Shown piece by piece: positions 19,606 through 26,490 of a DNA stretch of 49,210 bases (position 1 is its first letter; the number at the start of each line of letters is the position of its first letter). The translations under genes were made by a program, and so were the position numbers. The notes below the pieces were generated by a model that did no database searches, had not been told where the DNA came from, and saw only the letters and a program-made list of their open reading frames with translations. Source of the DNA: Bacteroidota bacterium (lineage in GTDB: Bacteria; Bacteroidota; Bacteroidia; Chitinophagales; Chitinophagaceae); contig CANHGW010000020.1 of assembly GCA_947460175.1 (NCBI GenBank), positions 1 through 49,210 of the forward strand. The letters run 5' to 3'.

Positions 19606-19613
19606 TATTTTTG
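19606..19613 (+). promoter_or_regulatory. -7 box that decides the start of the downstream PLP enzyme
   Basis: TATTTTTG matches TAnnTTTG and overlaps an in-frame TTG at 19611. A transcript from here would begin near 19620, so translation should start at ATG 19632 and not at the TTG. Confidence 0.5.
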
Positions 19614-19631
19614 CAACATCAAAATTACAAT

Positions 19632-20876
19632 ATGGCAGATTTATTTGAAAAGTTTTCAAAAAACAAAGGTTCATTAGGTCAATATCAAGATCAAGCGCAT
19701 GGTTACTTTGCTTTCCCACGTTTAGAAGGTGAAATAAGTAATCGTATGATTTTTAGAGGAAAAGAAAGAGTAATATGGAGTTTAAATAACTATATCGGTC
19801 TTGCTAATCATCCTGAAGTACGTAAAGCGGATGCAGATGCTGCAGCACATTGGGGGCTTGCTTATCCTATGGGAGCTCGAATGATGAGTGGAAATTCAGT
19901 TTTACACGAACAACTTGAAAATGAATTGGCCGAATTTGTAGGCAAAGAAGATGGTTTTTTATTGAATTTTGGTTATCAAGGAATGGCATCTGTAGTAGAT
20001 TCGCTTTGCAGTCGACGCGATGTAGTCGTATATGATGCAGAGAGTCACGCATGTATCCTTGATGGATTGCGTATGGTACCTGCCCATCGCTATGTGTTCA
20101 AGCACAATGATATGGAAGATTTTGAAAAGCAAATGGGCCGTGCTACAAAAATGATTGAAGAAACTGGCGGTGGAATTTTAGTGATCACTGAAGGCGTTTT
20201 TGGTATGGCTGGCGATCAAGGTAAATTAAAAGAAATATGTGATTTAAAATCAAAATACGATTTCCGATTATTGGTGGATGATGCACATGGATTTGGCACC
20301 ATGGGTGCTACTGGTGCAGGTGTAGGAGAAGAACAAGGATGTCAAGATAAAATTGACGTTTACTTTTCGACCTTTGCTAAAAGCATGGCAAGCATAGGTG
20401 CATTTGTCGCAGGTGAAAAAGATGTCATCAATTATTTACGTTATAATTTACGTTCACAGATTTTTGCAAAATCATTACCAATGCCTTTGGTTGTTGGCAA
20501 TTTAAAACGACTTGAATTATTACGTAGCAAACCTGAATTACGTGAACAACTTTGGAAAAATGTACGTTCCTTGCAAAGTCAATTAACTGAAAATGGATTT
20601 GATATTGGCAAAACAAATTCTCCGGTAACCCCAGTTTATATGCATGGAGGAGTGATTGAAGCATCTCAATTGATTGTAGACATGCGTGAGAATTACAATA
20701 TATTTTGTTCTATCGTCGTATACCCAGTTATACCTAAGGGGCATATCATTTTACGTTTAATTCCTACTGCTGTTCATACTGAGCAAGATATTAAAGAAAC
20801 GATAGAAGCCTTCAAAGCTGTGAAACATAAACTAGATAATAAATTGTATCCTCAAGAGATCCCGTCTATGGTTTAG
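19632..20876 (+). CDS. alpha-oxoamine synthase-like PLP enzyme (KBL/BioF/SPT family)
   Basis: This fold-type I PLP enzyme of about 414 residues is related to 2-amino-3-ketobutyrate CoA ligase, 8-amino-7-oxononanoate synthase and serine palmitoyltransferase. Visible motifs are WSLNNYIGLANHPEV, MGARMMSGNSVLHEQLE, VYDAESHACILDG, the LLVDDAHGFGTMG cofactor aspartate/histidine motif, and the PLP lysine in FSTFAKSMASIGAF. The N-terminal HGYFAFPRLEG segment recalls a subgroup widespread in Bacteroidota whose acyl acceptor is not settled, so I do not assign BioF or SPT. The next gene starts 3 nt after the stop, indicating an operon. Confidence 0.82.
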   Translation: MADLFEKFSKNKGSLGQYQDQAHGYFAFPRLEGEISNRMIFRGKERVIWSLNNYIGLANHPEVRKADADAAAHWGLAYPMGARMMSGNSVLHEQLENELAEFVGKEDGFLLNFGYQGMASVVDSLCSRRDVVVYDAESHACILDGLRMVPAHRYVFKHNDMEDFEKQMGRATKMIEETGGGILVITEGVFGMAGDQGKLKEICDLKSKYDFRLLVDDAHGFGTMGATGAGVGEEQGCQDKIDVYFSTFAKSMASIGAFVAGEKDVINYLRYNLRSQIFAKSLPMPLVVGNLKRLELLRSKPELREQLWKNVRSLQSQLTENGFDIGKTNSPVTPVYMHGGVIEASQLIVDMRENYNIFCSIVVYPVIPKGHIILRLIPTAVHTEQDIKETIEAFKAVKHKLDNKLYPQEIPSMV

Positions 20877-20879
20877 ACT

Positions 20880-21269
20880 ATGCGTATTTATTCAGCTATC
20901 ATATTATTTTCTTTATTGTTAATTCAATTATTCTCTACCATAATAATGACCGCTAGTTGGGAATTGAATAGAGAATATATTACGGCTACTCAATGTGTCA
21001 ATTTATTAAAACCTGAAATACAGTGTAAAGGAAAATGTCAATTGGCAAAACAAATCAAAAAATTGCATGCTGAAAACGAAAACGATTCAGGTAAACAAAG
21101 CCAAATCAAATTTCAACAAATTGACCAATTTATAAGTATTCCTGATGAATTAAAATTAGTTCACACGATTCATTCTACTTCCATGAATGAATATATTTAT
21201 AAATCTAATTTTTATTGTTTCAACTATCATTTTAAAAGCATAAAACCTCCTATTAATGAATTATGTTAA
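20880..21269 (+). CDS. small membrane-anchored cysteine protein of unknown function
   Basis: The 129-residue protein has one N-terminal hydrophobic helix (about residues 4-25) with a short cytoplasmic end. A presumably periplasmic part follows, with cysteines in TQCVNLLKPEIQCKGKCQLAKQIKKL. The paired CKGKC resembles a metal- or disulfide-forming site. The C-terminal half has two more cysteines. Similar small C-x(n)-CxGKC proteins are familiar in Bacteroidota next to outer-membrane genes, but I know no proven function. It starts 3 nt after the PLP enzyme and is followed by the CDVCSCS barrel gene, suggesting one transcript. Confidence 0.6.
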   Translation: MRIYSAIILFSLLLIQLFSTIIMTASWELNREYITATQCVNLLKPEIQCKGKCQLAKQIKKLHAENENDSGKQSQIKFQQIDQFISIPDELKLVHTIHSTSMNEYIYKSNFYCFNYHFKSIKPPINELC

Positions 21270-21310
21270 TTCTAATACTTTAATTATCATTCATTAATTA
21301 ATAAATTTTT

Positions 21311-22213
21311 ATGCAAAAATTAGTCTGCATTCTCATAATGGGAATGCTTTCAAGCAATTTGATTGCTTGTGATGTATGTAGTTGTTCGGGGTCTACCAAC
21401 AACTTTGGAATACTCCCCTCTTTTACTAGGCACTTTGTAGGAATCAAGTACCAATTCAAAAGTTTTCATTCTTCACCTCATAAATTGAATGACATTCATT
21501 ATGGACCTAGTGATGAAACTTTTCATTCTACAGAACTATGGGGTAGAATGATTATTAAAAAGAGGCTTCAAGTATTTGGCTCAATCCCATACAATATCAA
21601 TAAACGAATTGAACAACATAAGACTACACTGATACATGGTATTGGCGATATGAATCTCATGCTTAGCTATGTATTGATAGAGCCTACAAATAATCAATCC
21701 ACTTGGCAACATAGCCTACAAGCAGGTGTTGGAGTAAAATTGCCCACTGGAAAATCAAAACAATTACAGGATAATATTTTACTCAATCAAAATATACAAC
21801 TTGGTTCAGGATCAATAGATATTCCTATGAATGTAATGTATACGATTAGACATAAAAATTTAGGTTACAATACAGAATTTAATTACAAATTCAATACACA
21901 GAATAAAATGGGGTATCAATTTGGAAATCGATTCAATGCGACCTCTCGAATATTTTTACAGAAAAAAACAACATTATTTACATTCATACCACATACTGGA
22001 ATTAATTTAGAATATGCATTCCAAGATAAACGCAATTCAATAAAAGAGGATTATACTGGTGGCCATTTTCTATTTGCAAATGCGGGAATAGACACTTATT
22101 ATAAAAAAATCGCATTGACTTTATTTTTACAACAACCTCTTGGTGGTCACTATGGAGAAGGTCATATCGCTAGCCAAACTCGATTTGCTTCGAGTCTTAT
22201 TTTATTATTTTAA
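21311..22213 (+). CDS. outer-membrane beta-barrel-like protein with N-terminal CDVCSCS motif
   Basis: The signal sequence (MQKLVCILIMGMLSSNLIA) is followed immediately by CDVCSCSGS. That gives both a possible lipid-anchoring cysteine at residue 20 and a three-cysteine metal-like cluster at the mature N-terminus. The remaining 280 residues alternate polar and hydrophobic residues in repeated beta-strands and end in ASSLILLF, as in outer-membrane porin-type barrels. LQAGVGVKLPTGKS and GIGDMNLMLSY resemble the MetA-pathway/transporter barrel family. Role and substrate are unknown. Context with other Cys-rich envelope proteins hints at metal handling; this is inference. Confidence 0.6.
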   Translation: MQKLVCILIMGMLSSNLIACDVCSCSGSTNNFGILPSFTRHFVGIKYQFKSFHSSPHKLNDIHYGPSDETFHSTELWGRMIIKKRLQVFGSIPYNINKRIEQHKTTLIHGIGDMNLMLSYVLIEPTNNQSTWQHSLQAGVGVKLPTGKSKQLQDNILLNQNIQLGSGSIDIPMNVMYTIRHKNLGYNTEFNYKFNTQNKMGYQFGNRFNATSRIFLQKKTTLFTFIPHTGINLEYAFQDKRNSIKEDYTGGHFLFANAGIDTYYKKIALTLFLQQPLGGHYGEGHIASQTRFASSLILLF

Positions 22214-22227
22214 ACAAAAAAAAAAAA

Positions 22228-22644
22228 ATGAACAATACAATTAAAAAAATCGTTTTCGTCATATTATCATTCATTGCAATGATATCTTTTCATTCATGTA
22301 TTAAAAACAAGACCACAACAGATACAATAAAGCCGACAATAGCAATAGTTGAACCTACAGATATGGATACACTTATCCTATCGTTAGAACCTGAGGTTCA
22401 TATTGAATTTACTGTATCTGATAATGAAGGATTACATTCATTAGATGTAAAATTATTTGATTCATCCAATGTAATAAAGCAACAATCTACTCCCAATGTA
22501 ACTAATCAATCCAGTTATGCTTTCCATACTCATTATATACCAATAGGTGTCACAGGATTAACTTGGATGAAAGTAATTATTACAGCAACCGATCATTCAG
22601 AGAATATAATTACAAAAGAATTGAAGGTTTTTATTAAGCCTTAG
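22228..22644 (+). CDS. DUF4625-type lipoprotein
   Basis: The protein has 138 residues with a lipoprotein signal ending MISFHSC, followed by a threonine-rich linker. An immunoglobulin-like beta-sandwich follows (KPTIAIVEPTDMDTLILSLEPEVHIEFTVSDNEGLHSLDVKLFD), matching DUF4625. That domain often lies next to TonB or metal-acquisition genes in Bacteroidota. The ATG is directly preceded by a run of 12 A, with only 14 nt separating it from the previous stop. It probably belongs to the same transcript as the two genes before it. Exact role unknown. Confidence 0.68.
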   Translation: MNNTIKKIVFVILSFIAMISFHSCIKNKTTTDTIKPTIAIVEPTDMDTLILSLEPEVHIEFTVSDNEGLHSLDVKLFDSSNVIKQQSTPNVTNQSSYAFHTHYIPIGVTGLTWMKVIITATDHSENIITKELKVFIKP

Positions 22645-22718
22645 TGTAATAGAAATCATTATAAAATATAACATTTTTTGTATCCCAGTTTGCTTTACTT
22701 TCGCAAACAAATAGAGAA

Positions 22719-23150
22719 ATGGTTTATAAAATTCTTACAGTCATTCTACTTTCAAGCTTTGAAATCTATGTTTCTATAGCTACAGGTATTGCATTTAAAT
22801 TATCTCCTCATGTTATATGCATTTCTACGTTAATCGGAGGTATAGCCGGTGTGTTTGTAGCTGCTTTTTTGGGAAAGCAAATAAGAGCTTTTATTTCTAA
22901 ATTTAGAAAACCTAAACCACCTAAATTAGCATCCAATAAAGATAAATTAATGCAAAAATTGTGGGCTAAGTATGGAGTTGTTGGCGTAGGATTTGTAGGA
23001 ACATTTATCTTAGGGGCTCCTGCAAGTATTGGCATCGGATATGGCTTTGGAGTTGAGCCAAAATTGCTTATCAATTGGTGCCTATTGGCCGTTTGTATTC
23101 GATGTGTGGCATATTCTTATTTCTTTGATTTTCTTGTCAATCTATTTTAA
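22719..23150 (+). CDS. small multi-drug export family membrane protein
   Basis: The 143-residue integral membrane protein has about four hydrophobic segments. A basic, proline-rich cytoplasmic loop (KFRKPKPPKLASNKDKLMQKLWAKYG) separates two glycine-rich halves, with GFVGTFILGAPASIGIGYGFG in the second. This resembles the small multidrug export family (PF06695), whose transport function is poorly established. It is followed by a 95-nt gap and a convergent operon. Confidence 0.6.
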   Translation: MVYKILTVILLSSFEIYVSIATGIAFKLSPHVICISTLIGGIAGVFVAAFLGKQIRAFISKFRKPKPPKLASNKDKLMQKLWAKYGVVGVGFVGTFILGAPASIGIGYGFGVEPKLLINWCLLAVCIRCVAYSYFFDFLVNLF

Positions 23151-23245
23151 TAAATAAACAGATAGAAGCTATCAAAATATATAGAATAAGTTTGGCAATA
23201 TAGCATCTTACTTAAAAGACTTATACCTCACTCCTCTTTCAATAC

Positions 23246-23500
23246 TTATTCAATAACTTCAACCACCAATTCGTCTTTCTCTAGATTCGAATCTTTTGGC
23301 TTATAAGTTGCACATGAGTTTGTATAACATCCACCCATACCACAAGTATTAAAATTAAAAATACCTTGAAATATAAAAAACAAACCAAAGGCGCCAACTA
23401 ATGTATCTCGATGTATGAAAGCACTTACCAGTAATACAATACCTGCTAATAATCGAAGTACGCGCATAAAATTCCAATTGGTTAAAAGAAGTTGATTCAT
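23246..23500 (-). CDS. DUF2892 (YgaP-type) small membrane protein
   Basis: In this 84-residue protein WNFMRVLRLLAGIVLLVSAFI and LVGAFGLFFIFQGIFNFNTCG form two hydrophobic helices, as in the membrane half of E. coli YgaP. GGCYTNSC and other cysteines follow, then an acidic tail. It starts 2 nt after the rhodanese gene ends. The pair therefore looks like YgaP split into two proteins: a soluble rhodanese plus a membrane anchor. A role in moving sulfane sulfur or thiocyanate near the membrane is inferred. Confidence 0.78.
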   Translation of the reverse strand: MNQLLLTNWNFMRVLRLLAGIVLLVSAFIHRDTLVGAFGLFFIFQGIFNFNTCGMGGCYTNSCATYKPKDSNLEKDELVVEVIE

Positions 23501-23502
23501 TC

Positions 23503-23820
23503 CTAAAAAATGTTTGATTGCAAGCTACTCCATCCACCTCCATTGTGCACATCGGTATATCCATTCGATTTTAAGATACCCTTGGCACTAGCACTTCGCA
23601 TACCAGAAGCACAACAAGTAATAATGGTTTTATTTTTATCTTTCAATTTAGCTAAGTTTTTGCTTAGTTGATCTACAGGTATATTAATAGCTCCTTTGAT
23701 ATGTCCAGATGAAAATTCACCCGGTGTTCTTACATCCAATATAATAGCACCATTGCGAACTAATTCTTTATAATCGACCGATGGTCCACCACCGAATAAC
23801 TTTTTAAGTATTCCTAACAT
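23503..23820 (-). CDS. single-domain rhodanese (CCASGMRS active site)
   Basis: This 105-residue rhodanese-fold sulfurtransferase has an N-terminal hydrophobic/glycine-rich stretch (MLGILKKLFGGGP), ILDVRTPGEFSSGHIKGAINIP, and the active-site loop ITCCASGMRSASA with a double cysteine near residues 69-70. The second cysteine is the expected persulfide carrier. It is the third gene of the operon, 8 nt after the preceding rhodanese and 2 nt before the DUF2892 gene. Confidence 0.88.
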   Translation of the reverse strand: MLGILKKLFGGGPSVDYKELVRNGAIILDVRTPGEFSSGHIKGAINIPVDQLSKNLAKLKDKNKTIITCCASGMRSASAKGILKSNGYTDVHNGGGWSSLQSNIF

Positions 23821-23828
23821 AGTATTTT

Positions 23829-24113
23829 TTAATTATTTTGAGATTGTATAAAATTTACATCTAACCACGAACCCGCATTTAAACACTCGATACCTGCTTG
23901 TGATAAAAAACGTTCTGCCATACCACTTCGATTTCCAGAGGCGCAACAAAGTAATAATGGCATATTCATTTTTTTCAATTCGTCCATTCTTTCTGTAATT
24001 TCTTGTAAAGGGATGTTGATTGAATCTACCGCGTGAGCTGATTGAAATTCTTCATAACTTCTCACATCAACGATAGTTCCTTTTTTTTCTTTTATTAGTT
24101 GTTCTAAATTCAT
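23829..24113 (-). CDS. single-domain rhodanese (CCASGNRS active site)
   Basis: This compact 94-residue rhodanese has IVDVRSYEEFQSAHAVDSINIPL and the catalytic loop LLLCCASGNRSGMAERFL, again with two adjacent cysteines. No signal peptide is visible, so it is cytosolic. It is the second gene of the operon, 27 nt after the CstB-like gene. The CCASGxRS loop is shared with its neighbour, suggesting tandem duplication and divergence. Each may accept sulfane sulfur from the other or from the dioxygenase. Confidence 0.88.
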   Translation of the reverse strand: MNLEQLIKEKKGTIVDVRSYEEFQSAHAVDSINIPLQEITERMDELKKMNMPLLLCCASGNRSGMAERFLSQAGIECLNAGSWLDVNFIQSQNN

Positions 24114-24140
24114 GTTGTTTAATTTTTAAAGATTTAATTA

Positions 24141-25556
24141 TTATTTTTTAAAAGTAGAAGGGCAAACATAAGTAGTTTTAGGCACATTGGTTTCACTGAT
24201 TGCTTTGAATCCCCCTTCCACATCAACAAAATTGTTCCAACCTCTTGATTTCAAAATAGAAGCTGCTATCATGCTTCTATATCCACCTGCACAATGCATT
24301 ATAAAAGGCTTCTCTTTTGGAAATTCTGCTAAATGCTCATTGATATAATCCAATGGAATATTCAAGGCTCCTTCTATATGTTCAGCATTAAACTCGTTTT
24401 TGTTTCTTATATCAATTACAATAGGTTGCCCTTGCATTCTAAGTTCAAATTCACTTGCATTAATACGATCGATCTGATCGATTTCTTTACCAGCATTTTT
24501 CCATGTATCTATTCCGCCTTTGAGATAACCGATACAAAAATCATATCCTACTCTAGATAGACGTATGACAGCTTCTTCTTCACGACCATGTTCTGCAACA
24601 AGTAATATTTCTTGTTTAATATCGGGTATCAATGTACCTACCCAAGATGCAAAATTTCCATCAATACCAATATTGATACTATTAGGTATAAAACCTATTG
24701 CAAAATCTTCAGGACTTCTAACATCCAGTATTAAAGCATCCATGTTGTTTGCAGTTAATTCAAATTCTTCTGCATTCAAGGGCTTATTCGCACGATCCAT
24801 GACATCATCTAAACTTTCGTAGCCTTTAATATTCATCAATACATTCTTTGGAAAATAACCTGGAGGTGCTGTTAATCCTTCCAATAACTCCTTTATAAAT
24901 TCTTCTCGGGTCATATCAGCACGTAATGCATAATTGACTTTCTTTTGATGTCCTAAAGTATCTGTAGTTTCTTTACTCATATTTTTACCACATGCACTAC
25001 CAGCTCCATGATTAGGGTAAACAATCAAATCATCATTCAATGGCATGATTCTATTTCGAAGTGAATCAAATAAAAGCGAAGCCAGTTTTTCTTGAGTCAA
25101 TTCTGCCACAACATGCTGCGCTAAATCAGGTCGACCCACATCACCAATAAACAATGTATCACCTGTAATAATGCCATGTTGAACTCCATTTTCATCAATT
25201 ATCAAATAGCATGTACTTTCCATCGTATGACCTGGTGTATGGATCACTTTCACCATGTACTCCCCTATTTTAAATTCTTGATTATCATCTGCAACTAATG
25301 CATCAAATCCAGGTTTAGCAGTGGGGCCATATACTATAGTTGCGCCTGTTTTTTTTGCTAAATCAAGATGTCCTGAAACAAAATCCGCATGAAAGTGAGT
25401 TTCAAATACATATTTAATTTTTGCATTATCTTTTTCAGCTCTAAGGATATATGGTTGTACTTCTCTTAACGGATCAAAGATTGCAGCTTCACCATTGGAT
25501 TCTAAATAGTATGCTGCATGTGAAATGCAACCCGTATAAATTTGTTCGATTTTCAT
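24141..25556 (-). CDS. CstB-like persulfide dioxygenase-rhodanese fusion (MBL + pseudo-rhodanese + rhodanese)
   Basis: Residues 1-200 form a metallo-beta-lactamase fold like the persulfide dioxygenase ETHE1. The likely Fe(II) triad is H54 (in THFHAD), H110 (TPGHT) and D133 (GDTLF). Residues 260-355 form a rhodanese fold whose active loop reads AEHGREE near residue 322 and lacks the cysteine, so it is catalytically dead. Residues 365-460 form a second rhodanese with an intact MHCAGGYRS loop (Cys near 421). The MBL-dead-live order resembles S. aureus CstB, which oxidises low-molecular-weight persulfides. It heads a four-gene operon. The upstream region has a Crp/Fnr-like dyad at the class II position. 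Confidence 0.85.
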   Translation of the reverse strand: MKIEQIYTGCISHAAYYLESNGEAAIFDPLREVQPYILRAEKDNAKIKYVFETHFHADFVSGHLDLAKKTGATIVYGPTAKPGFDALVADDNQEFKIGEYMVKVIHTPGHTMESTCYLIIDENGVQHGIITGDTLFIGDVGRPDLAQHVVAELTQEKLASLLFDSLRNRIMPLNDDLIVYPNHGAGSACGKNMSKETTDTLGHQKKVNYALRADMTREEFIKELLEGLTAPPGYFPKNVLMNIKGYESLDDVMDRANKPLNAEEFELTANNMDALILDVRSPEDFAIGFIPNSINIGIDGNFASWVGTLIPDIKQEILLVAEHGREEEAVIRLSRVGYDFCIGYLKGGIDTWKNAGKEIDQIDRINASEFELRMQGQPIVIDIRNKNEFNAEHIEGALNIPLDYINEHLAEFPKEKPFIMHCAGGYRSMIAASILKSRGWNNFVDVEGGFKAISETNVPKTTYVCPSTFKK

Positions 25557-25580
25557 TTTCTATTTATTTTAATTTCAATG

Positions 25581-25588
25581 CAAAGTTC
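25581..25588 (-). promoter_or_regulatory. -7-like box for the rhodanese operon
   Basis: The minus strand reads GAACTTTG, one mismatch (first base) from TAnnTTTG allowing nn. It is centred 33 nt from the dyad at 25611. A weak box plus a class II-placed dyad suits an activator-dependent promoter. The predicted leader is about 20 nt. Confidence 0.4.
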
Positions 25589-25610
25589 TGATTTGTTTTG
25601 GAACTATACA

Positions 25611-25624
25611 GTGATATATGTCAC
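25611..25624. promoter_or_regulatory. Crp/Fnr-like operator for the CstB-like operon
   Basis: GTGATATATGTCAC has arms GTGA and TCAC separated by six bases. The right arm extends to TCACA, and the left reads AGTGA against the Crp half-site TGTGA. Its centre lies 33 nt upstream of the -7 box centre, about -40 from the inferred start, which is the classical class II activator position. Confidence 0.45.
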
Positions 25625-25705
25625 ATAGAAAAACTTTTTTTATTAAAATAATAGTATAAGATTAATTTATATATAAATCATGTTGCTACTATATTAGCAA
25701 TTGCT

Positions 25706-25725
25706 TTTAAAATAATATTTTTTAA
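25706..25725. repeat. 20-nt AT-rich element, copy 2
   Basis: This sequence is identical over 20 nt to 4778-4797 in front of hpf. It lies in the middle of the divergent control region, about 150 nt from one start codon and 220 nt from the other. Function unknown. Confidence 0.45.
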
Positions 25726-25879
25726 AATCTTTCTTAAGTGAAGATAGTTTACAAAGGTTAAATTCTCAATATAATTGATGGCTTTCAGCAAAAAAGTCAA
25801 TTAGTATAATTTCGCTTATTATATTGCTTGAAATATTGGTTATACCAACTAAGTTCTTAAATGACATTACATACAAAAC

Positions 25880-25893
25880 ATGATAGAAATCAT
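25880..25893. promoter_or_regulatory. Fnr-like operator for the coiled-coil gene
   Basis: ATGATAGAAATCAT is a perfect 5-bp inverted repeat around four bases and contains TGAT-N4-ATCA, the core of the Fnr consensus. Its centre is 34 nt upstream of the -7 box centre at 25920, almost the same geometry as the site on the other side of the gap. Confidence 0.45.
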
Positions 25894-25916
25894 AATTTAA
25901 TATAATACTTATCAAG

Positions 25917-25924
25917 TAATTTTG
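25917..25924 (+). promoter_or_regulatory. -7 box for the coiled-coil gene
   Basis: TAATTTTG exactly matches TAnnTTTG. The inferred start near 25928 leaves a leader of about 18 nt to ATG 25946 and rules out an earlier in-frame TTG at 25922, which lies inside the box. Confidence 0.5.
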
Positions 25925-25945
25925 CTTTATAAAATTATTAAAAAC

Positions 25946-26323
25946 ATGAAAGACACATTAGCACACCAGCATTTAATATGCGTTGATTGGAAAAGAGAAC
26001 TTGAATTTTTCAAAACTGAAATTGCTTATTTACGCAAGCGCCTTGAAGAAGTCGCATCGAAAAACACATCAAAAGACGTTTTGATTGAGATAGAACATTA
26101 CGAAAATAAATTTCGAATTATGGGAATTCATGTAGATGAATTGAGCCACGATGTAAATTTAAAAAATGAAGCATTATTGAAAGAAGCAAGTGAAAAACCA
26201 AATTACATAAATGTAAAAATGGTAGAATCTGATGAAAATTTAATCGAGTTGATGAACGACACAAGTTCTGATTTCCACAGCACCAAAAAGGAATACTATA
26301 AGTTTTTGTCAAAAGTGATGTAA
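25946..26323 (+). CDS. uncharacterised cytosolic coiled-coil protein (125 aa)
   Basis: The protein is almost entirely helical and charged. Heptad-like hydrophobic spacing is seen in ELEFFKTEIAYLRKRLEEVASK and later in IEIEHYENKFRIMGIHVDELSHDVN. It has no signal peptide, no membrane helix and only one cysteine. HQHLICVDW near the N-terminus is the most distinctive segment. I do not recognise a characterised family. Its position suggests joint control with the persulfide operon: a divergent gene, its own -7 box, and an Fnr-like dyad at matching spacing. A stress-associated structural or adaptor role is only a guess. Confidence 0.7.
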   Translation: MKDTLAHQHLICVDWKRELEFFKTEIAYLRKRLEEVASKNTSKDVLIEIEHYENKFRIMGIHVDELSHDVNLKNEALLKEASEKPNYINVKMVESDENLIELMNDTSSDFHSTKKEYYKFLSKVM

Positions 26324-26346
26324 CATTTTTATTAAATAAACTATTC

Positions 26347-26380
26347 AAAAAACACAATTGTCATTCAATTGTGTTTTTTT
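26347..26380 (+). terminator. intrinsic terminator of the coiled-coil gene
   Basis: A 9-bp core stem (26352-26360 with 26366-26374) extended by A/T pairs, with loop TCATT, ends in a T run. It begins about 24 nt after the stop codon. Confidence 0.85.
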
Positions 26381-26490
26381 TATTTTTAAATTAAGCTGAA
26401 TATATTGGCTTAATAATTGTATGAATTATAATTCAAAATGTAGAAATTAAAAAAAATAACTATTAACTTGTACTAAAATTTATAACAAAT

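Larger units (their letters stand above)
25557..25945. other. divergent control region between the rhodanese operon and the coiled-coil gene
   Basis: This 389-nt AT-rich gap holds no convincing gene. It contains a -7-like box and a Crp/Fnr-like dyad for the minus-strand operon, an exact -7 box and a second dyad for the plus-strand gene, and one copy of a 20-nt element also found before hpf. The 155 nt between that element and the second dyad show no feature I can name. Confidence 0.6.

Noticed and set aside
19611..19631. TTG start extending the alpha-oxoamine synthase-like protein by seven residues
   Set aside because: The TTG lies inside an exact -7 box, so it would not be on the transcript; the ATG at 19632 gives the family-like N-terminus.
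22647..22703. Possible third Fnr-like half-site (TAGAAATCA) and a -7-like TACTTTCG before the small export protein gene
   Set aside because: The left half-site is TAA instead of TGA, the distance to the box is 47 nt rather than 33-34, and the box has a mismatch; too weak to join the operator set.
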